Both the position numbers and the translations under genes were made by a program. This document shows, piece by piece, positions 50,652 to 61,124 of a DNA stretch of 64,000 bases. Positions within the stretch are counted from its first letter, which is position 1. Each line of letters opens with the position of its first letter. The stretch comes from Heterohyrax brucei (Eukaryota; Chordata; Mammalia; Hyracoidea; Procaviidae): contig CM053148.1 in assembly GCA_028571685.1 (NCBI GenBank), positions 85,644,001 to 85,708,000 of the forward strand, read 5' to 3'. Below the pieces are notes generated by a model, which did not search any database, had not been told where the DNA came from, and saw only the letters and a program-made list of their open reading frames with translations.

Positions 50652-51463
50652 CTTATTGGTTAACCTACTGCTGTCCAGAATTTGTTATGTGAAACAAAAT
50701 TTATTTCAATTTTTGGTCTTTTTGTGAGAGATCTGTAATATTCTGCCTCCATCTACATTCTAGAAGAATGTTTGGGTTTATCTTGTGTCTCTTCTGACAT
50801 CTAAGGAAAACCATCAGAATCTAGAGATTTGCTAAAAATGACCCAAAACCACTTGGAGAAGAAACAGTAGCCAAGAGTGTGGGAGTGGAAATGGCAAAGA
50901 CATTGCTGGTTTTCAGAAATATCAAGACCATCTGCTATGTCAACAACATTTCTGCCACAGACAAAACCAGCTGGTGAGAGGAAGACTCGACAAGATGGCA
51001 CCCTCCGTGAGACGAGGAGATGGCTCTCTCGCCCGGCAAAGGAAAGCTTGCTTCAAAAGGAGTTTGCCAGTTAGACACGAGTCAGCAAGGAACTGCAGGC
51101 CATGAAAGGTCCATGTTTGCAACAAAACATAGATCCTACCACTGATGGGGCCACTTTGTCCCAGACACGCCTCAAGAATACATTACTCATGCATACGGCA
51201 TTTATAGAAGTGGGGTGCCAGATGACTCACTTCCACACCTTGCCTGGAAATGCTACGAGGCATTAATATATCTGGTTCTCTTCTGGTCTTCTTATATTTT
51301 CCCTGGAAGAACAGGAGAAAGCTGTAAAAGGGGGCAGGTTGAAGTGGGATGGGGGACTTCCATAAGAATAATCTGGATAGTAGTGGTTTAGACTACATGA
51401 GGAAGCTGTCCCTCGGATGACAGATGGGGGAGTGGAGAGCCCTCACCCAGAAACATGCAACCC
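50652..51463. other. Unassigned, no gene seen
   Basis: Overlapping small frames on both strands at 50801-51125; no repeat or gene recognised. Confidence 0.35.
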
Positions 51464-51660
51464 GTTTAGGACTTCTGGGTGGTGCATATGGTTAAGCACT
51501 TACTAACTAACCCAAAATTGATGGTTTGGATCCACCCAGACTTTGAAGAAAGGCCTAACAATCTGCTTCCAACAGTCACTGCCTTCAAAAACCCTATAGA
51601 GCAATTCTACTCTGCACACACGGAGTCACCGTGAGTCCCAAAATGGCAACAGGTTTCAAT
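51464..51660 (+). mobile_element. AfroSINE, long form
   Basis: TTTAGGACTTCTGGGTGGTGC head, CACTTACTAACTAACCC, GGTTTGGATCCACCCAG, CAATCTGCTTCCAACAG long-form segment, tail CACCGTGAGTCCCAAAATGG. Confidence 0.8.
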
Positions 51661-52056
51661 CTATTTTTATTCAGAAAATGAATTGCTCTTGCCACTTTTT
51701 ATGTACTCTAGGCCCCAAATATCCAGTTGTCACCAAAAATTCATGATGAAGGTTAATCTATTGATCTCAAAGATGTTCTTCCTTTGGGCGTCATTGTGTG
51801 CAGCTAATTCTTAAAAGTGCTACCAGCCTGAGAATAAACTCAAAAGAATGAGGACAGAGCAGAGACAGAAGCTCAACTCCCTGGGCCACTGAAATAGCAG
51901 ACCCAGAGTCCAGCCCTCTCTGGGCCTCTTACCATTGAGATATCAGTATAATCACAATTGTTCATTCTGATTCTTTGGATCCAAATGAATGTGAGGTCTT
52001 ACTTGCATGTCTTACTGAGACTACCTTGCAATAAATTAAATGTGCTGATGCATGTC
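51661..52056. other. Unassigned, no gene seen
   Basis: About 400 bp with no recognised element, ending in the first copy of the L1 target duplication. Confidence 0.35.
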
Positions 52057-52072
52057 AAAAGAATGCCATCAT

Positions 52073-52761
52073 TTGAATTCCAGGCCAATTGGCACAACTA
52101 GCGTTTTGCTAAGAGAGCTCTCTGCACCCCACATTGGTGAGTGGTGTCTCGGGTCTTAAAAGCTGCCAAGCTGCCATCCGAGGACACAGCAAATGGTCCC
52201 AACTCAGCAGGAATGGATGCTCACCGAGGGCCAAAATGGCATGCGGTAAAGACAACCAAGAAGACAGAGAGACCCACAAGAGTGGGTGCCTACATCGACT
52301 TGGGACTGGAAGAACCGGATGGTGCCTGGCCACCACCAGTGATAGCCACGATGGAGCTCACAGAGAGGAGCCTCACTGGCAACACAAGAATAAAAAGAGG
52401 TGCATCATTAGATCTCCACTAAAAGACCTCAATTGATGGTCCAGCGGTTTTGGGGTTCCTCTGAGAGCATGGCCCCCTGCCCTGATGCTACCCTTTCCCA
52501 TAAATTATAACAAAGGTCCACTCTTTGGACAGGAATGGATTGGACTTGGCAATGCAGAGTGACCATATATTGGAAGGGGAGTGGATGGAGAGGAGGGGAA
52601 AGGAGACTGTTGGGAGGATGAGACATGTATGCAGCAGAGAGGAATAGTGTGCAGTCACCAGACAGGGAGAGCAGTGGAAGCTGCATATAGGGGGGCATGT
52701 AAATTTATATGTGAATGTACATTTTCACTCAGTTATGTTAAATAAAAATAAAAATTGAAAA
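52073..52761 (+). mobile_element. 5'-truncated L1 3' UTR with perfect target duplication
   Basis: The 689-bp copy of the same L1 3' UTR as 29087-29818, very similar in sequence. AAAAGAATGCCATCAT is repeated exactly at 52057-52072 and 52762-52777 (16 bp). Relative to the first copy about 60 bp are missing after ACCATATATTGGA. The first 9 bases (TTGAATTCC) do not clearly match the longer copy. Small frames at 52109-52436 and 52429-52698 are UTR shadows. Confidence 0.9.
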
Positions 52762-53017
52762 AAAAGAATGCCATCATAATTTGAGAGCAACAGAATACAA
52801 TTGGATAGGAAGTACGAAGCCTGCATTACAGCAGATGTAACATTAGTTTTGATAAATATGGTGATTGAATTACTCTTTGGTTTCAATCCTGTAGAATGCC
52901 AGAGTTAGCTTGATTTTGTCATCTATAGGTCTATCTTGTATTGTAATACCAGTTACTTTGGGCCTCTTTCATACTTATGTAAATATAAAAAATAATAATT
53001 AAGAATTATGTAAGTAA

Positions 53018-53195
53018 TGGAAACCCTAGTGGCTAAGTGGTTAAGTGCTATGTCTGCTAACCAAAAGGTAGGCAGTTCAAGTCCACCAGGCACTCCTTGG
53101 AACTTTGTGGAGCAGCTCTACTCTGTTCCACAGGGTTGTTATGAGTCAGAATTGACTTCACAGCAGTTGGTTTGGTTTGGTTGTGGTCTGTGTGT
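53018..53195 (+). mobile_element. AfroSINE, full-length
   Basis: TGGAAACCCTAGTGGCTAAG head, TATGTCTGCTAACCAAAAGG, GTTCAAGTCCACCAGG, tail ATGAGTCAGAATTGACTTC then GGTTTGGTTTGGTTG. Confidence 0.9.
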
Positions 53196-53204
53196 GACTG
53201 TAAA

Positions 53205-53425
53205 AAGGAACACCTGCACAGGAACAGTTAAGTGTTCAGTTGCTAACCAAAAGGTTGACAATTCAAACCCGAAAGCCTCTCCAAGGGAAAAAGAAATGAC
53301 AGTCTCTTTTCATATAGACTACAGCCCAGAAAACCCTATGGGGCAGTTCTACTCTCTCCCATGTGGCCACTATGAATCGAAATCAACTCAATGGTACCTA
53401 ACAACAACAACATCATAAGACAATA
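53205..53425 (+). mobile_element. AfroSINE, long form
   Basis: CACCTGCACAGGAACAGTTAAG head, AGTTGCTAACCAAAAGG, ATTCAAACCCG, extra segment (AAAAGAAATGACAGTCTC; GACTACAGCCCAG), tail GAATCGAAATCAACTC, CTAACAACAACAAC. Directly follows another copy. The 133-codon frame 53017-53418 crosses both and is not a gene. Confidence 0.85.
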
Positions 53426-54289
53426 TTTGTATCTGTAAAGTCTTTTTTGCTGTGCGTATATTAATATTTGTTCCAACTTGGAATCCTGCTCTTGATATTG
53501 TTCTGTGTGAATTAGAAGATGCTGCATTATGGCAATAGTTATTTAAGAAACCAAGCAAGTGATCACTTCCCTTTTAGTACCTCCTCTAGAGTTTCCTGGA
53601 AACTTAAATGACTTTTTCTTTGTGAAGACAGAACCATCCACCTTCCCAACTTGACTTTATTTATACAGGTGGCATCTCAGAATCCCTACAGTAGCCAGTT
53701 CCCAAGACAGTTCCTTGAATAATCCATAAGATGGCCTTCATTGCATTGTAGCCCAGATGTGAATCTTGCACGGATTTTTTTTTTATGGCAGTTTATAAAT
53801 ATTCTATTTCCTTTTTAGCTAGACTTGTCACAAACGGAGCATTTATAGGCCATATTTGTGAGGTGGCAATCAAGACTTAATTCTCCTTCTCCGTACTCAA
53901 AATATTTATGTGCTTACAAAAACAACTCCTCAGAGTCACTGAGTACAGCTACAAATCTCCCCCCTGAAACGGGGATGCTGCTGTCTCCACGGCTCTGTGG
54001 TAAGCACCGAGCAAACTGTGCTGCAGTCTGCCAGTTGCCTGCAGGTAGATTGCTACTAAAACATCAGGGTCTGGTAGATACTGCGCGACAATAACCTACT
54101 CCCTCACTCTGGCCTGAGGCACCAAGTGACCTTGAGTAAGTCTGTTTGGTCTTTATTTTGCATTTCAGAGTTCCTGCCCAGAACAACAGAAAACAGTCTC
54201 CGCATCTTCAATCTGCACAGAGATTATTCTAAGAGTTGCTTAAGTCCTCCCTGTTATGTTTTTCTTAGGCCCTTTTTTTTTTTTGGTTT
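53426..54289. other. Repeat-poor unassigned stretch
   Basis: About 0.86 kb; 78-codon + frame (53858-54094) without recognisable features. A T run is at 53778-53785 and 54270-54279. Confidence 0.4.
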
Positions 54290-54475
54290 TTAAAGGACAT
54301 CACTGTTCATAAAGCAGAAGGTCAGTGAAAAGCAAGGGAAATCCTCGATGAGATGAACTGACACAACCACGAACTCAGATGAAGCCGACAAAAGGTTAAC
54401 TGTTTTGTTCTGTCACACGTAAGGTCGCTATGAGTCTGAGTCGATTCCACAGCAGCTAATGACAGCAACATGCCA
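54290..54475 (+). mobile_element. RTE LINE 3' end
   Basis: AAAGGACATCACTGTTCATAAAG, GAAGGTCAGTGAAAAGC, TCCTCGATGAGATGAACTG, GTTTTGTTCTGTCACACG, AGGTCGCTATGAGTCTGAG, TCGATTCCACAGCAGC. Clear RTE end with AfroSINE-type tail. Confidence 0.75.
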
Positions 54476-54664
54476 TTTTTTGTTGTTGTTTACCTATCGA
54501 ATATCCTTTATGATATTACTATTCAGCATTCCTTGATGCCTGGGTGGTTACATCAGAGAGTCAGAGGAAATTCTTGCTTGCAGCAGGAAGTTGGCAGGGA
54601 TGATTAGACAACTGTGAAAGCCTGTGCCTCTCCATTTGTCATTTCTCAATGAATGTTTATCTGC

Positions 54665-55315
54665 CATGAACTAGATAATTTTTTTGTAATATATAGATAT
54701 AATATAAAATTTGTCATCTTAACCATACTTGTGCATAATTCAATAACATTAATTGCATTTATACCAGTATACAATGATTAAAAACCAAGCCAAATCCACT
54801 GCCATCAAGTCGATTCCAACTCCTAGCAACCCTACAGGACAGAGTGGAACTGCCCCGTGTATTTTCCAAGGAGCACCTGGTGGATTTGAACTGCCAACCT
54901 CTTATTTAGCAGACATAGCACTTAACCACTATGCTACCAGGGTTTCCATATAATCATTGCAAGTATCTATTTCCAAGCCTTTTACATTTCCCCAAACAGA
55001 AATTGAGTACCTATTAAGCAATAACTTTCCATTCCTTGAGCCTCCAGCCCTGGTTAACAACTAATCTACTTCTATCTCTATGATGTTTCCTTTTTTAGAT
55101 ATTTCAATATTCAAATATTGCAAGTGAGAACACACAATATTTGCCTTGTGTCTGACTGACTTCACTCGGCATAATGTTTTGAAATTTCATCCATCTCATG
55201 ATATATATCAAAACTTCATTTCTCTTTACAGTTGAATAATATTCCATCGCAGGGATATACCACATTTTACCTGTCCATTCATCTGTTGATAGACTCTGTT
55301 TTCACCAATATTTTC
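54665..55315 (-). mobile_element. Old L1 (L1M-type), 3' region antisense, SINE-interrupted
   Basis: Plus strand TTCAATAACATTAATTGC, then (after the SINE) ACTTTCCATTCCTTGAGCC, CACAATATTTGCCTTGTGTC, GACTTCACTCGGCATAATG, TTGAATAATATTCCATCGC, GGATATACCACATTTTACC and CCATTCATCTGTTGATAGAC. Same family as 14004-14535. Confidence 0.75.
54780..54950 (-). mobile_element. AfroSINE inside L1M
   Basis: Plus strand AAACCAAGCCAAATCCACTGCC to GCTACCAGGGTTTCC, well preserved (CATCAAGTCGATTCCAACTC, GCCCCGTGTATTTTCC). TATA(C/A)(A)AT-like sequence lies at both sides, too short for a firm duplication call. Confidence 0.9.
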
Positions 55316-55369
55316 TTAATTGCCTTTTATCTTTTGCAGTCGCTTCACGAATATAATCTTCTTTCACAT

Positions 55370-55979
55370 TGTCTTTGGTATCTAGTGCTGCTATAACAAA
55401 AATATGACAAGTAACTGGCTTTAACAACAACAACAATTATTCTCACAGTCTAGTAGGCTACAGGTCTGAACTTAGGGAGTTAGCTCCAGGGGAAGACTCT
55501 TTATCATCAGTCTTCCCTTGATCTGGGAGGACCTCACTGCAGAAACCTGAGGTCCACAGGACAGCACTCTGCTCTCAGTGCTGCTTTCTTGGTGCTCTGA
55601 GGTCCCCCGTCTCTCTGCCTGCTTCTTTCTTTTATATCTCAAAGGGATTGAGTTAATTTACTATCTATTCTTGTAGATCTCACCAACATAACTCCTGCTA
55701 GTTCAGCTCACCAAAAGGTCAGCAGTCTGAATTTGCCAAGCACTCCTTGGTCACCCTGTGGAGTAGTTCTACTCTGTCCTATACAGTTGCTGAGTCAGAA
55801 TTAACTTGATTTTTTTTGTTTGTAGTTTAATCCATCTTATTGCATCATAGTAACAGAGTTTACAAACACATATGGAAATCTCATCAAATGACAAAATATT
55901 GGATAATCACATAATCCTGGGAATCACAACCTAACCAAGTTGACAGATATTTTAGGAGGACACAGTTCCATCCATGGCA
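55370..55979 (-). mobile_element. Solo MaLR-type LTR with target duplication and SINE insert
   Basis: Plus strand starts TGTCTTTGGTATCTAGTGC and ends TTCCATCCATGGCA. CACAT (55365-55369) and TACAT (55980-55984) flank it. Contains GCTCTGAGGTCCCCCG and TTTTATATCTCAAAGGG. 610 bp long because of a SINE fragment at 55695-55830. Confidence 0.8.
55695..55830 (+). mobile_element. AfroSINE fragment inside MaLR LTR
   Basis: Starts in mid-head (GTTCAGCTCACCAAAAGG), TCTGAATTTGCCAAGC, GGAGTAGTTCTACTCTGTCC, tail GCTGAGTCAGAATTAACTTG and a T-rich end; later than the LTR. Confidence 0.8.
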
Positions 55980-56704
55980 TACATATTCCACATTGGCCTG
56001 AAATATTCCAGGCTTCCTAAACAAAGGAAAAAGTCACATACAACTGAGTTCTAGTTACATTAGAGATCATTTATTCATTCTACAAGCATGTCAATAATGA
56101 CAAAATTGAAGGGCTTTCCTACAAAAACAGAAATAGCTCTAACAAATACAAAATTAGGAGACAGGTTCAAAGATATAAATTTTAGCACAGCATAAGTGCT
56201 TTCCTTCCTTTGTACACTTGGTTGGATACAGATGATGAAAAGAATTGCCTGGCTAACACAAGGAGTCTATATGTTGAGAGAGGAATTCTACTCACCACTA
56301 CAAGCTGGAAGGAACTACCACAGCTGTGCAGGCTAGGCACCCAAGAGCCTTGCCCAATGTTATTAACAGAACAGACCTCATGGAAGCAGAAGAGGACGCC
56401 AGCAGGCCCACTCAGTTGGCAAGGAAGCTTGATGGGAGGAGCCTTGACAATCTATGATACAGGATCAGGGTTCAAAGTTTCAGAATATTATCACATCCTT
56501 AGCAGACCCTCGACAGGGGATAGAGAACCAGCTCTCCCTCTCAATGAAATAGATGACCTGAGCTTAGCATTGGTCCTAGCCTACAGGAGCTCTGCTGGTG
56601 TCCTACTTTTAGAAAGACACAGAGATTCTGGGCAGTATAATGTTATAGACTACTGAGAAGGGAGAGGGGAGGAAAAACAGCCCCTGACATTCAGAAGCTG
56701 GCCT
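55980..56704. other. Unassigned; 148-codon open frame
   Basis: Frame 56210-56656 (+) encodes LVLAYRSSAGVLLLERHRDS near its end. No domain, signal peptide, family motif or splice signals that I can defend. No repeat assigned. Either chance or an exon-like relic; not called as a gene. Confidence 0.35.
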
Positions 56705-57120
56705 GTGCTCAACTCGTTGGTGGTGGTGGTGGTTGTTAGGCACCGCTGAGTTGTTTCCAACTCATGGCAACACTATGCGCAACAGAACGAAACACTGCCT
56801 GGTCTTGTGCCAAGTCCATGATGACTCTTGTTAGGTGCCATCAAAACTGTTCCCACTTATCATGACTCTATGACTCTGTCTACAGATAGAAACACTGCTC
56901 AGTCCTATGACATCGTCACGATCACTGGTATTCTTGAGCCCTCTGTTGGAGTCACTGTGTCAATCTATCTTGTTAAGGGTCTTCCTTTTTCTCATTGACA
57001 CTTTGCTTTACCAAGCATAACATTCGTCTCCAAAGACTAGTGCCCCTATAGTATGTCCAAAGTCTGTGAGACAGTCTCGCCACCCTCACTTCTAAGGAGT
57101 ATGCTCAGCCATGTCATATT
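56705..57120 (-). mobile_element. RTE LINE 3' end, antisense
   Basis: Plus strand: GTTGTTAGGCACCGCTGAG, AACAGAACGAAACACTGCCTGG, TCTTGTTAAGGGTCTTCC, CTTTACCAAGCATAACATTCG and GAGACAGTCTCGCCACC. It extends into the end of the ORF. GTTAGGTGCCATCAAAACTG at 56831 repeats the start, a partial duplication of the 3' end. Confidence 0.75.
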
Positions 57121-58073
57121 ATTTTCGCCTTGAATGTAAACAATCTGAGACTCCTGACATCAGACAAGGCAACTCTGAGACCATGATAAGATGACACAAA
57201 TCAAGGCCACCTCGTAATTTTGTCTAAGCTAGCCACAAAATACCAAACACCTCGCAGTGAGTAGAATGGCTCCTGCATCTTTTTAGTTACAGCTTTATCC
57301 TTGCTCTTGTGTGCCATCTCTATAGTAAGATTTGTTGACACAGCCAGTCATAGCATAACTTCGCCTTCCTGACAGTATCAATCAAGAAGGAGACCCTGCT
57401 TCCCTGGATCATCTTCTATATCAACCCCAAAAATCTCAATAACTATAACTGCTGTAAGGTTCTTCTCAATTTCCCACTTCTAAGACTCTCCGTGGTTCCC
57501 TACAGTGTATGCTCTGCCTCACTGAAGCAAGAGAATGGACAAGCATTTGGAGACGGAACACTCACTTAAGCTGCAACAAGTTAGGAACTATACAAACAGT
57601 AAAGGCTTTCCCCAGGGCCTTGGATTCTGGACCTCTTTCTCACCAGGACTTAATTGCATACCACATCAGAGAGCAGAGACAAGGTCACAGTTTGGAATGC
57701 AAGTGGAGAGTTAGGAAAAGTAGAAGCAAAGAAAAAAAGCAGCAGAAATTAGTGAACTGAACTGTTTTTTACAACTCTCTAAAAGCTCTGAAATATTACA
57801 GATTATGTTCTGTTGTTAGAATTGTCAAATCTGTCAATTACCCAGAGACATGTTAAAGAGAACCAAAATAATAATAACGCAATTACTAAAATTTAGGAAA
57901 ACTTTAAGAAAGACTAGCTCTGAGGTTGTTTACTCCATATTCTTTTTATTTTGTTAATGGTCTTATTATTCACACACACACACCAAATTATCAGTGTGTC
58001 TCTATTCTGTTTTCAAGCCTTTATACTTATTCCCAAGACTATATATTACAGTTTGATTTATTCCCTGCTTAAG
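57121..58073. other. Unassigned; possibly an old mobile element
   Basis: CAATCTGAGACTCCTGACATC, AGCTAGCCACAAAATACC and GGAGACCCTGCTTCCCTGG feel repeat-like, but I cannot place them. 83-codon frame (57509-57760) is not recognised. CA run at about 57970-57982. Confidence 0.3.
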
Positions 58074-58255
58074 GCCGTGGTTCTCAACTTGGCAGCACAT
58101 TAAAATCCCCCGAGGAGCTTTCAGAAAAGCTATACCCCCAACCAATTAAGTCAGAATCTCTGGAGTAAGATGTTGGCATCGGTCTGCGGTTTTGCTGTTT
58201 TCTTCAATGTCCTGGTTGACTCTAATGCGTAGCCAAGATTAGGACCCACTGGTTT
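58074..58255. mobile_element. MER5-type hAT (Charlie) non-autonomous element
   Basis: Near-palindromic: CCGTGGTTCTCAACTTGGC and GCAGCACATTAAAATCCCC at one end, CTCTAATGCGTAGCCAAG and GACCCACTGG at the other, with CAATTAAGTCAGAATCTCTGG in the middle. Typical 180-190 bp size. Confidence 0.75.
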
Positions 58256-58644
58256 TGAGTATCTTCGTTAGCTTTGGCTAGGTCTCATTATTCAACTGGT
58301 GAGTCCTGTTCCAAATAACAGGCCATTCCCCACAATTACATTCCTCTAGCACAATTTGAGAATTATCATTGGAGAACTCTGGAGTAGCATCAATGATTTG
58401 TATTGATTCTAGAGGAATGGAAGTTTGAGATACACTGGTCCCTTCCCCAACACACCTGGAGGTAATACTCAAAACAATTAAGAAAAGGTTAACACCATCC
58501 AATCAGAATGAGTGATGACAGTTGTGCTGGAGACCGTGGGGGTACCAGATGTCCGATCTGAATTGCTGGGGATCCTAAGGAAGAGTGGAGCTGGGGAAGC
58601 TGGGACAATGAAGCGTCATTTGGGGGTCCTAGGAGAGTAACTTA
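58256..58644. other. Unassigned, no gene seen
   Basis: A 74-codon minus frame (58278-58502) starts with a hydrophobic run (MDGVNLFLIVLSITSRC) that could by chance imitate a signal peptide. No family recognised. Confidence 0.35.
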
Positions 58645-58870
58645 CTGTTTATTGTTATTGGTTGCTGTCGAGTAAGCTCTAATTCACGGCAACATTACGT
58701 ACAACAGAACAAAACATTGTCTGGTCCTGCGCGTCTTCCCGACGGTTGTTATGTTTGAGCTCATTGTTTCGTGATTGTGTCAACCATTTCACTGGGGGTT
58801 TCTGTCATTTGCACTGATGCTCTGCCAGACGTGATGTCCTTTTCTAGCAACTGGTCTTTCATGATAATAC
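58645..58870 (-). mobile_element. RTE LINE 3' end, antisense
   Basis: Plus strand TTGTTATTGGTTGCTGTCGAG, AACAGAACAAAACATTGTC, TGGTCCTGCGCGTCTTCC, GAGCTCATTGTTTCGTG, GGGGGTTTCTGTCATTTGC and GACGTGATGTCCTTTTC. Same region as 56705-56990, less decayed at CpGs. Confidence 0.75.
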
Positions 58871-59144
58871 ACAACTACCAACCAGTAGAGAAGCATTTTT
58901 AAATTTTACCACCTGGAACCAATTTTCCTGTGAGTGCCACCTGAATATGAGTTCTGCATGGGCAAGCCTAATTTTAGGTCAGCTCCTGTCACTACCACAA
59001 TGTAAATAACTATTTTCATATTTTCTAACTGAAGACACACATTATGTGCTTAACAAATACCTGATAAACGAATGAATGAATGAACTGTGCCTGAAACAGA
59101 GGAACCTTTTTCATTCTTTTTCACAATTTGTCAAAAATGTTTTC

Positions 59145-59530
59145 TCTTTTAGACTGCAATTAATGGTCCAAAGGCCTGGGGGTTCCCTTGGGACCATGGC
59201 CTCTAGACCTAATGCTCCCCACAATCATAAATCATTATTGAGGTCAACTCCTCGGACAAGTATGGAGTGGACTTGGTGACACAGAGTGACAATATCGTGT
59301 GTGCACTTTATGGTTCTATGCACCTATAGGATATTTTCCGACTGACCTCTTACTATAGGGGAGTGGACAGGATGGAGAAGAGATAGTTAAGAGGATGTGA
59401 TTTGTATAGAACAGAAAGGAGGAGTGTTCTGTCACCAGGTAAGGAGAGCAGTAGGAGGTGCACATAGGCGGGCGTGAGAATTTATACCGGACTGTATACT
59501 TTCACTCCATCACTATATATATTTCTACAT
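59145..59530 (+). mobile_element. Diverged long-3'-UTR L1 end
   Basis: CAATTAATGGTCCAAAGGC, GGGACCATGGCCTCTAGACC, GACAAGTATGGAGTGGACTTG, TGACACAGAGTGACAATATC, CTTTATGGTTCTATGCACC, CTGTCACCAGGTAAGGAGAGC and TACTTTCACTCCATCAC: same order as 29428-29800. It retains the segment that is deleted in the copy at 52.1 kb. Confidence 0.75.
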
Positions 59531-59544
59531 ATATATATAGTCTT

Positions 59545-59810
59545 TTAAGCAACTACATCCTTTGCTGTGAGACCAGAAAAATTGGATGGTGCCCAGCTAC
59601 CACTACTGAATATTTTGATCAAAGATTCTACAGCAGAATCTTAATCAAAAGAGGGAAAGATGGAGACTCCTCAATATCAACTCCTCAATAGAATCTAGAC
59701 TTTCTGGAGCCCTTGAGGCTGGATGAGCCCCTAAAACTATCACTCTGAGATAATCTTTAAACTTTAAGCCTTAAACCAAAACTATCCTCTGGAGTTTTTT
59801 TCAAACCCCA
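59545..59810 (+). mobile_element. L1 3' UTR (second lineage)
   Basis: AAGCAACTACATCCTTTGC, GAAAAATTGGATGGTGCCC, GATCAAAGATTCTACAGC, AGACTTTCTGGAGCCCTTG, ACTCTGAGATAATCTTTAAAC and AAACTATCCTCTGGAG; parallels 44400-44660 and 60700-60980. Confidence 0.65.
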
Positions 59811-59925
59811 AAAATAACTTATTTGAATTTATGAAGTATGTCTGTCTGCTTTGAGTACTGTATACTCTTACAGAATTATCTATCCTGTACGTGCTACAAT
59901 ACAGACGGAGCCTAAAGACATACCA

Positions 59926-60184
59926 AGTGAAATAAGTGAGCCACAAAAGGATAAATACTGATGTCTTTGCTACATAAAAGGATATGAAAAGGCAAATGTA
60001 TATAGACCTAAGTTTATTAGTGATTACCAATGGCAGGAGGTGAGTGGGAGGAAGTATTGCTATGGAATACTGAGTTTGGGCCTACAGTGATGGAAAAATT
60101 GCATCGATTAATAGTAGAGCTGTACAGCCAAGTATTATAATCACTGCCAATAAGTTCTACACCTGCAAAAAGGTGAATTGGCCA
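59926..60184 (+). mobile_element. L1M-type 3' fragment
   Basis: AAATAAGTGAGCCACAAAAGG, ATAAATACTGATGTCTTTGC, TAGTGATTACCAATGGCAGG and GGAGTGAG-like G-rich block: typical of older L1 3' ends. Confidence 0.5.
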
Positions 60185-60496
60185 AAGTAGTAGGACAGAT
60201 GTGTCTACAAACTAAAAAGGAAGAGCAGATACAGAGGCTTCTTGTGTACAGCTGAACATCTCATGGAATTTGGCTCCTTGGTTTGGAGGTTTAGGGTTGT
60301 GATTTCATGTGACATCCCAGTTAACTGGCCCAATAACATGTTTAATGTTTCTGTTCTACCTCCCAGTTAGTCTTATGGTGCCCAGGGTCTTAAAGTTCAC
60401 AGGTAGTCAACCAAGGTACAATAATTGGCCTCTATTTACTTTGAGCAATAGAGGAAGGAGAGTCAGTAATTAAACAAAAAAAAAAAAAAGAAAAAA

Positions 60497-60652
60497 GCCA
60501 CTGCTGTTGAGTTGATCCTAACTCATAGTGACCCTATAGGTCAGAGTAGAACTTCCCCATAGAGTTTCCAGGGAGTTCTTGTCAGATTTAGACTGCTGAC
60601 CTTTGGTTAGCAGACACTACAATTAGCCACTACTCCACCAGTGTTTCCAGGT
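60497..60652 (-). mobile_element. AfroSINE, full-length
   Basis: Plus strand GCCACTGCTGTTGAGTTGATCC to CCACCAGTGTTTCCAGG, preceded by an A-rich tail side (60475-60496). Confidence 0.9.
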
Positions 60653-60747
60653 CAGGAATAGGAATACATATGAAATACATGGCTAATTGCCTCCATGAAA
60701 AACTGCCTTCTTTGCCAGGAGATCAAAATTTTGACCAAAGATTCTAT

Positions 60748-60803
60748 TAAAAAAAAACAAAAAACAGTTTGCTGCCGAGTCAATGCCAATTCATAGCTAC
60801 TCT
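60748..60803 (-). mobile_element. 56-bp AfroSINE tail insertion with its own duplication
   Basis: Plus strand TAAAAAAAAACAAAAAACAG, TTTGCTGCCGAGTCAATGCC and AATTCATAGCTACTCT: only the A-rich end and about 35 bp of tail. AAAGATTCTAT is repeated exactly at 60737-60747 and 60804-60814. The host L1 reads through once the insert and one repeat are removed. Confidence 0.85.
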
Positions 60804-61072
60804 AAAGATTCTATAGGAGAATCCTAATTAAAGGGAGAAATACAGAACAGAATTTCAAACTTTTGTGGAACACAGTTTTTCTGGAGCCTTGGAGACTGGA
60901 TGAATACCTGAAACTATGGCCCTGAGACAATCTTTTAACCTAAAACCAAAACTACCCTTTGAAATCGTCTTAAAACCAAATAATAATTTAGCTTAATTAG
61001 TTTTAAAAAAGTCTATCTTGAGCCTTGTGCTGTTTTGAGAACTATCTGAGTGAGATCAAATTGACAATAGAA

Positions 61073-61124
61073 ACCTCCTGGTTAGCGGTGCTAGCTCTTA
61101 ACCACTACAACACCAGGGTTTCCA
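61073..61124 (-). mobile_element. AfroSINE head fragment (tail missing)
   Basis: Plus strand CCTCCTGGTTAGCGGTGC, TAGCTCTTAACCACTACAAC and ACCAGGGTTTCC: only the tRNA-like head, joined to L1 UTR sequence. A deletion removed the tail and the end of the L1. Confidence 0.75.

Larger units (their letters stand above)
60185..61072 (+). mobile_element. L1 3' UTR (second lineage), longest copy
   Basis: AACATCTCATGGAATTTGGC, TTGGTTTGGAGGTTTAGGG, GATTTCATGTGACATCCC, GGTGCCCAGGGTCTTAAAG, ATTGCCTCCATGAAAAACTG, AGACTGGATGAATACCTG, GAGACAATCTTTTAACC and GAACTATCTGAGTGAG. It is interrupted by two SINE insertions (60497-60652 and 60748-60803). Confidence 0.7.

Noticed and set aside
58278-58502. Small secreted-peptide frame on the minus strand
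   Set aside because: A hydrophobic start followed by nothing recognisable, 74 codons only. No supporting signal.
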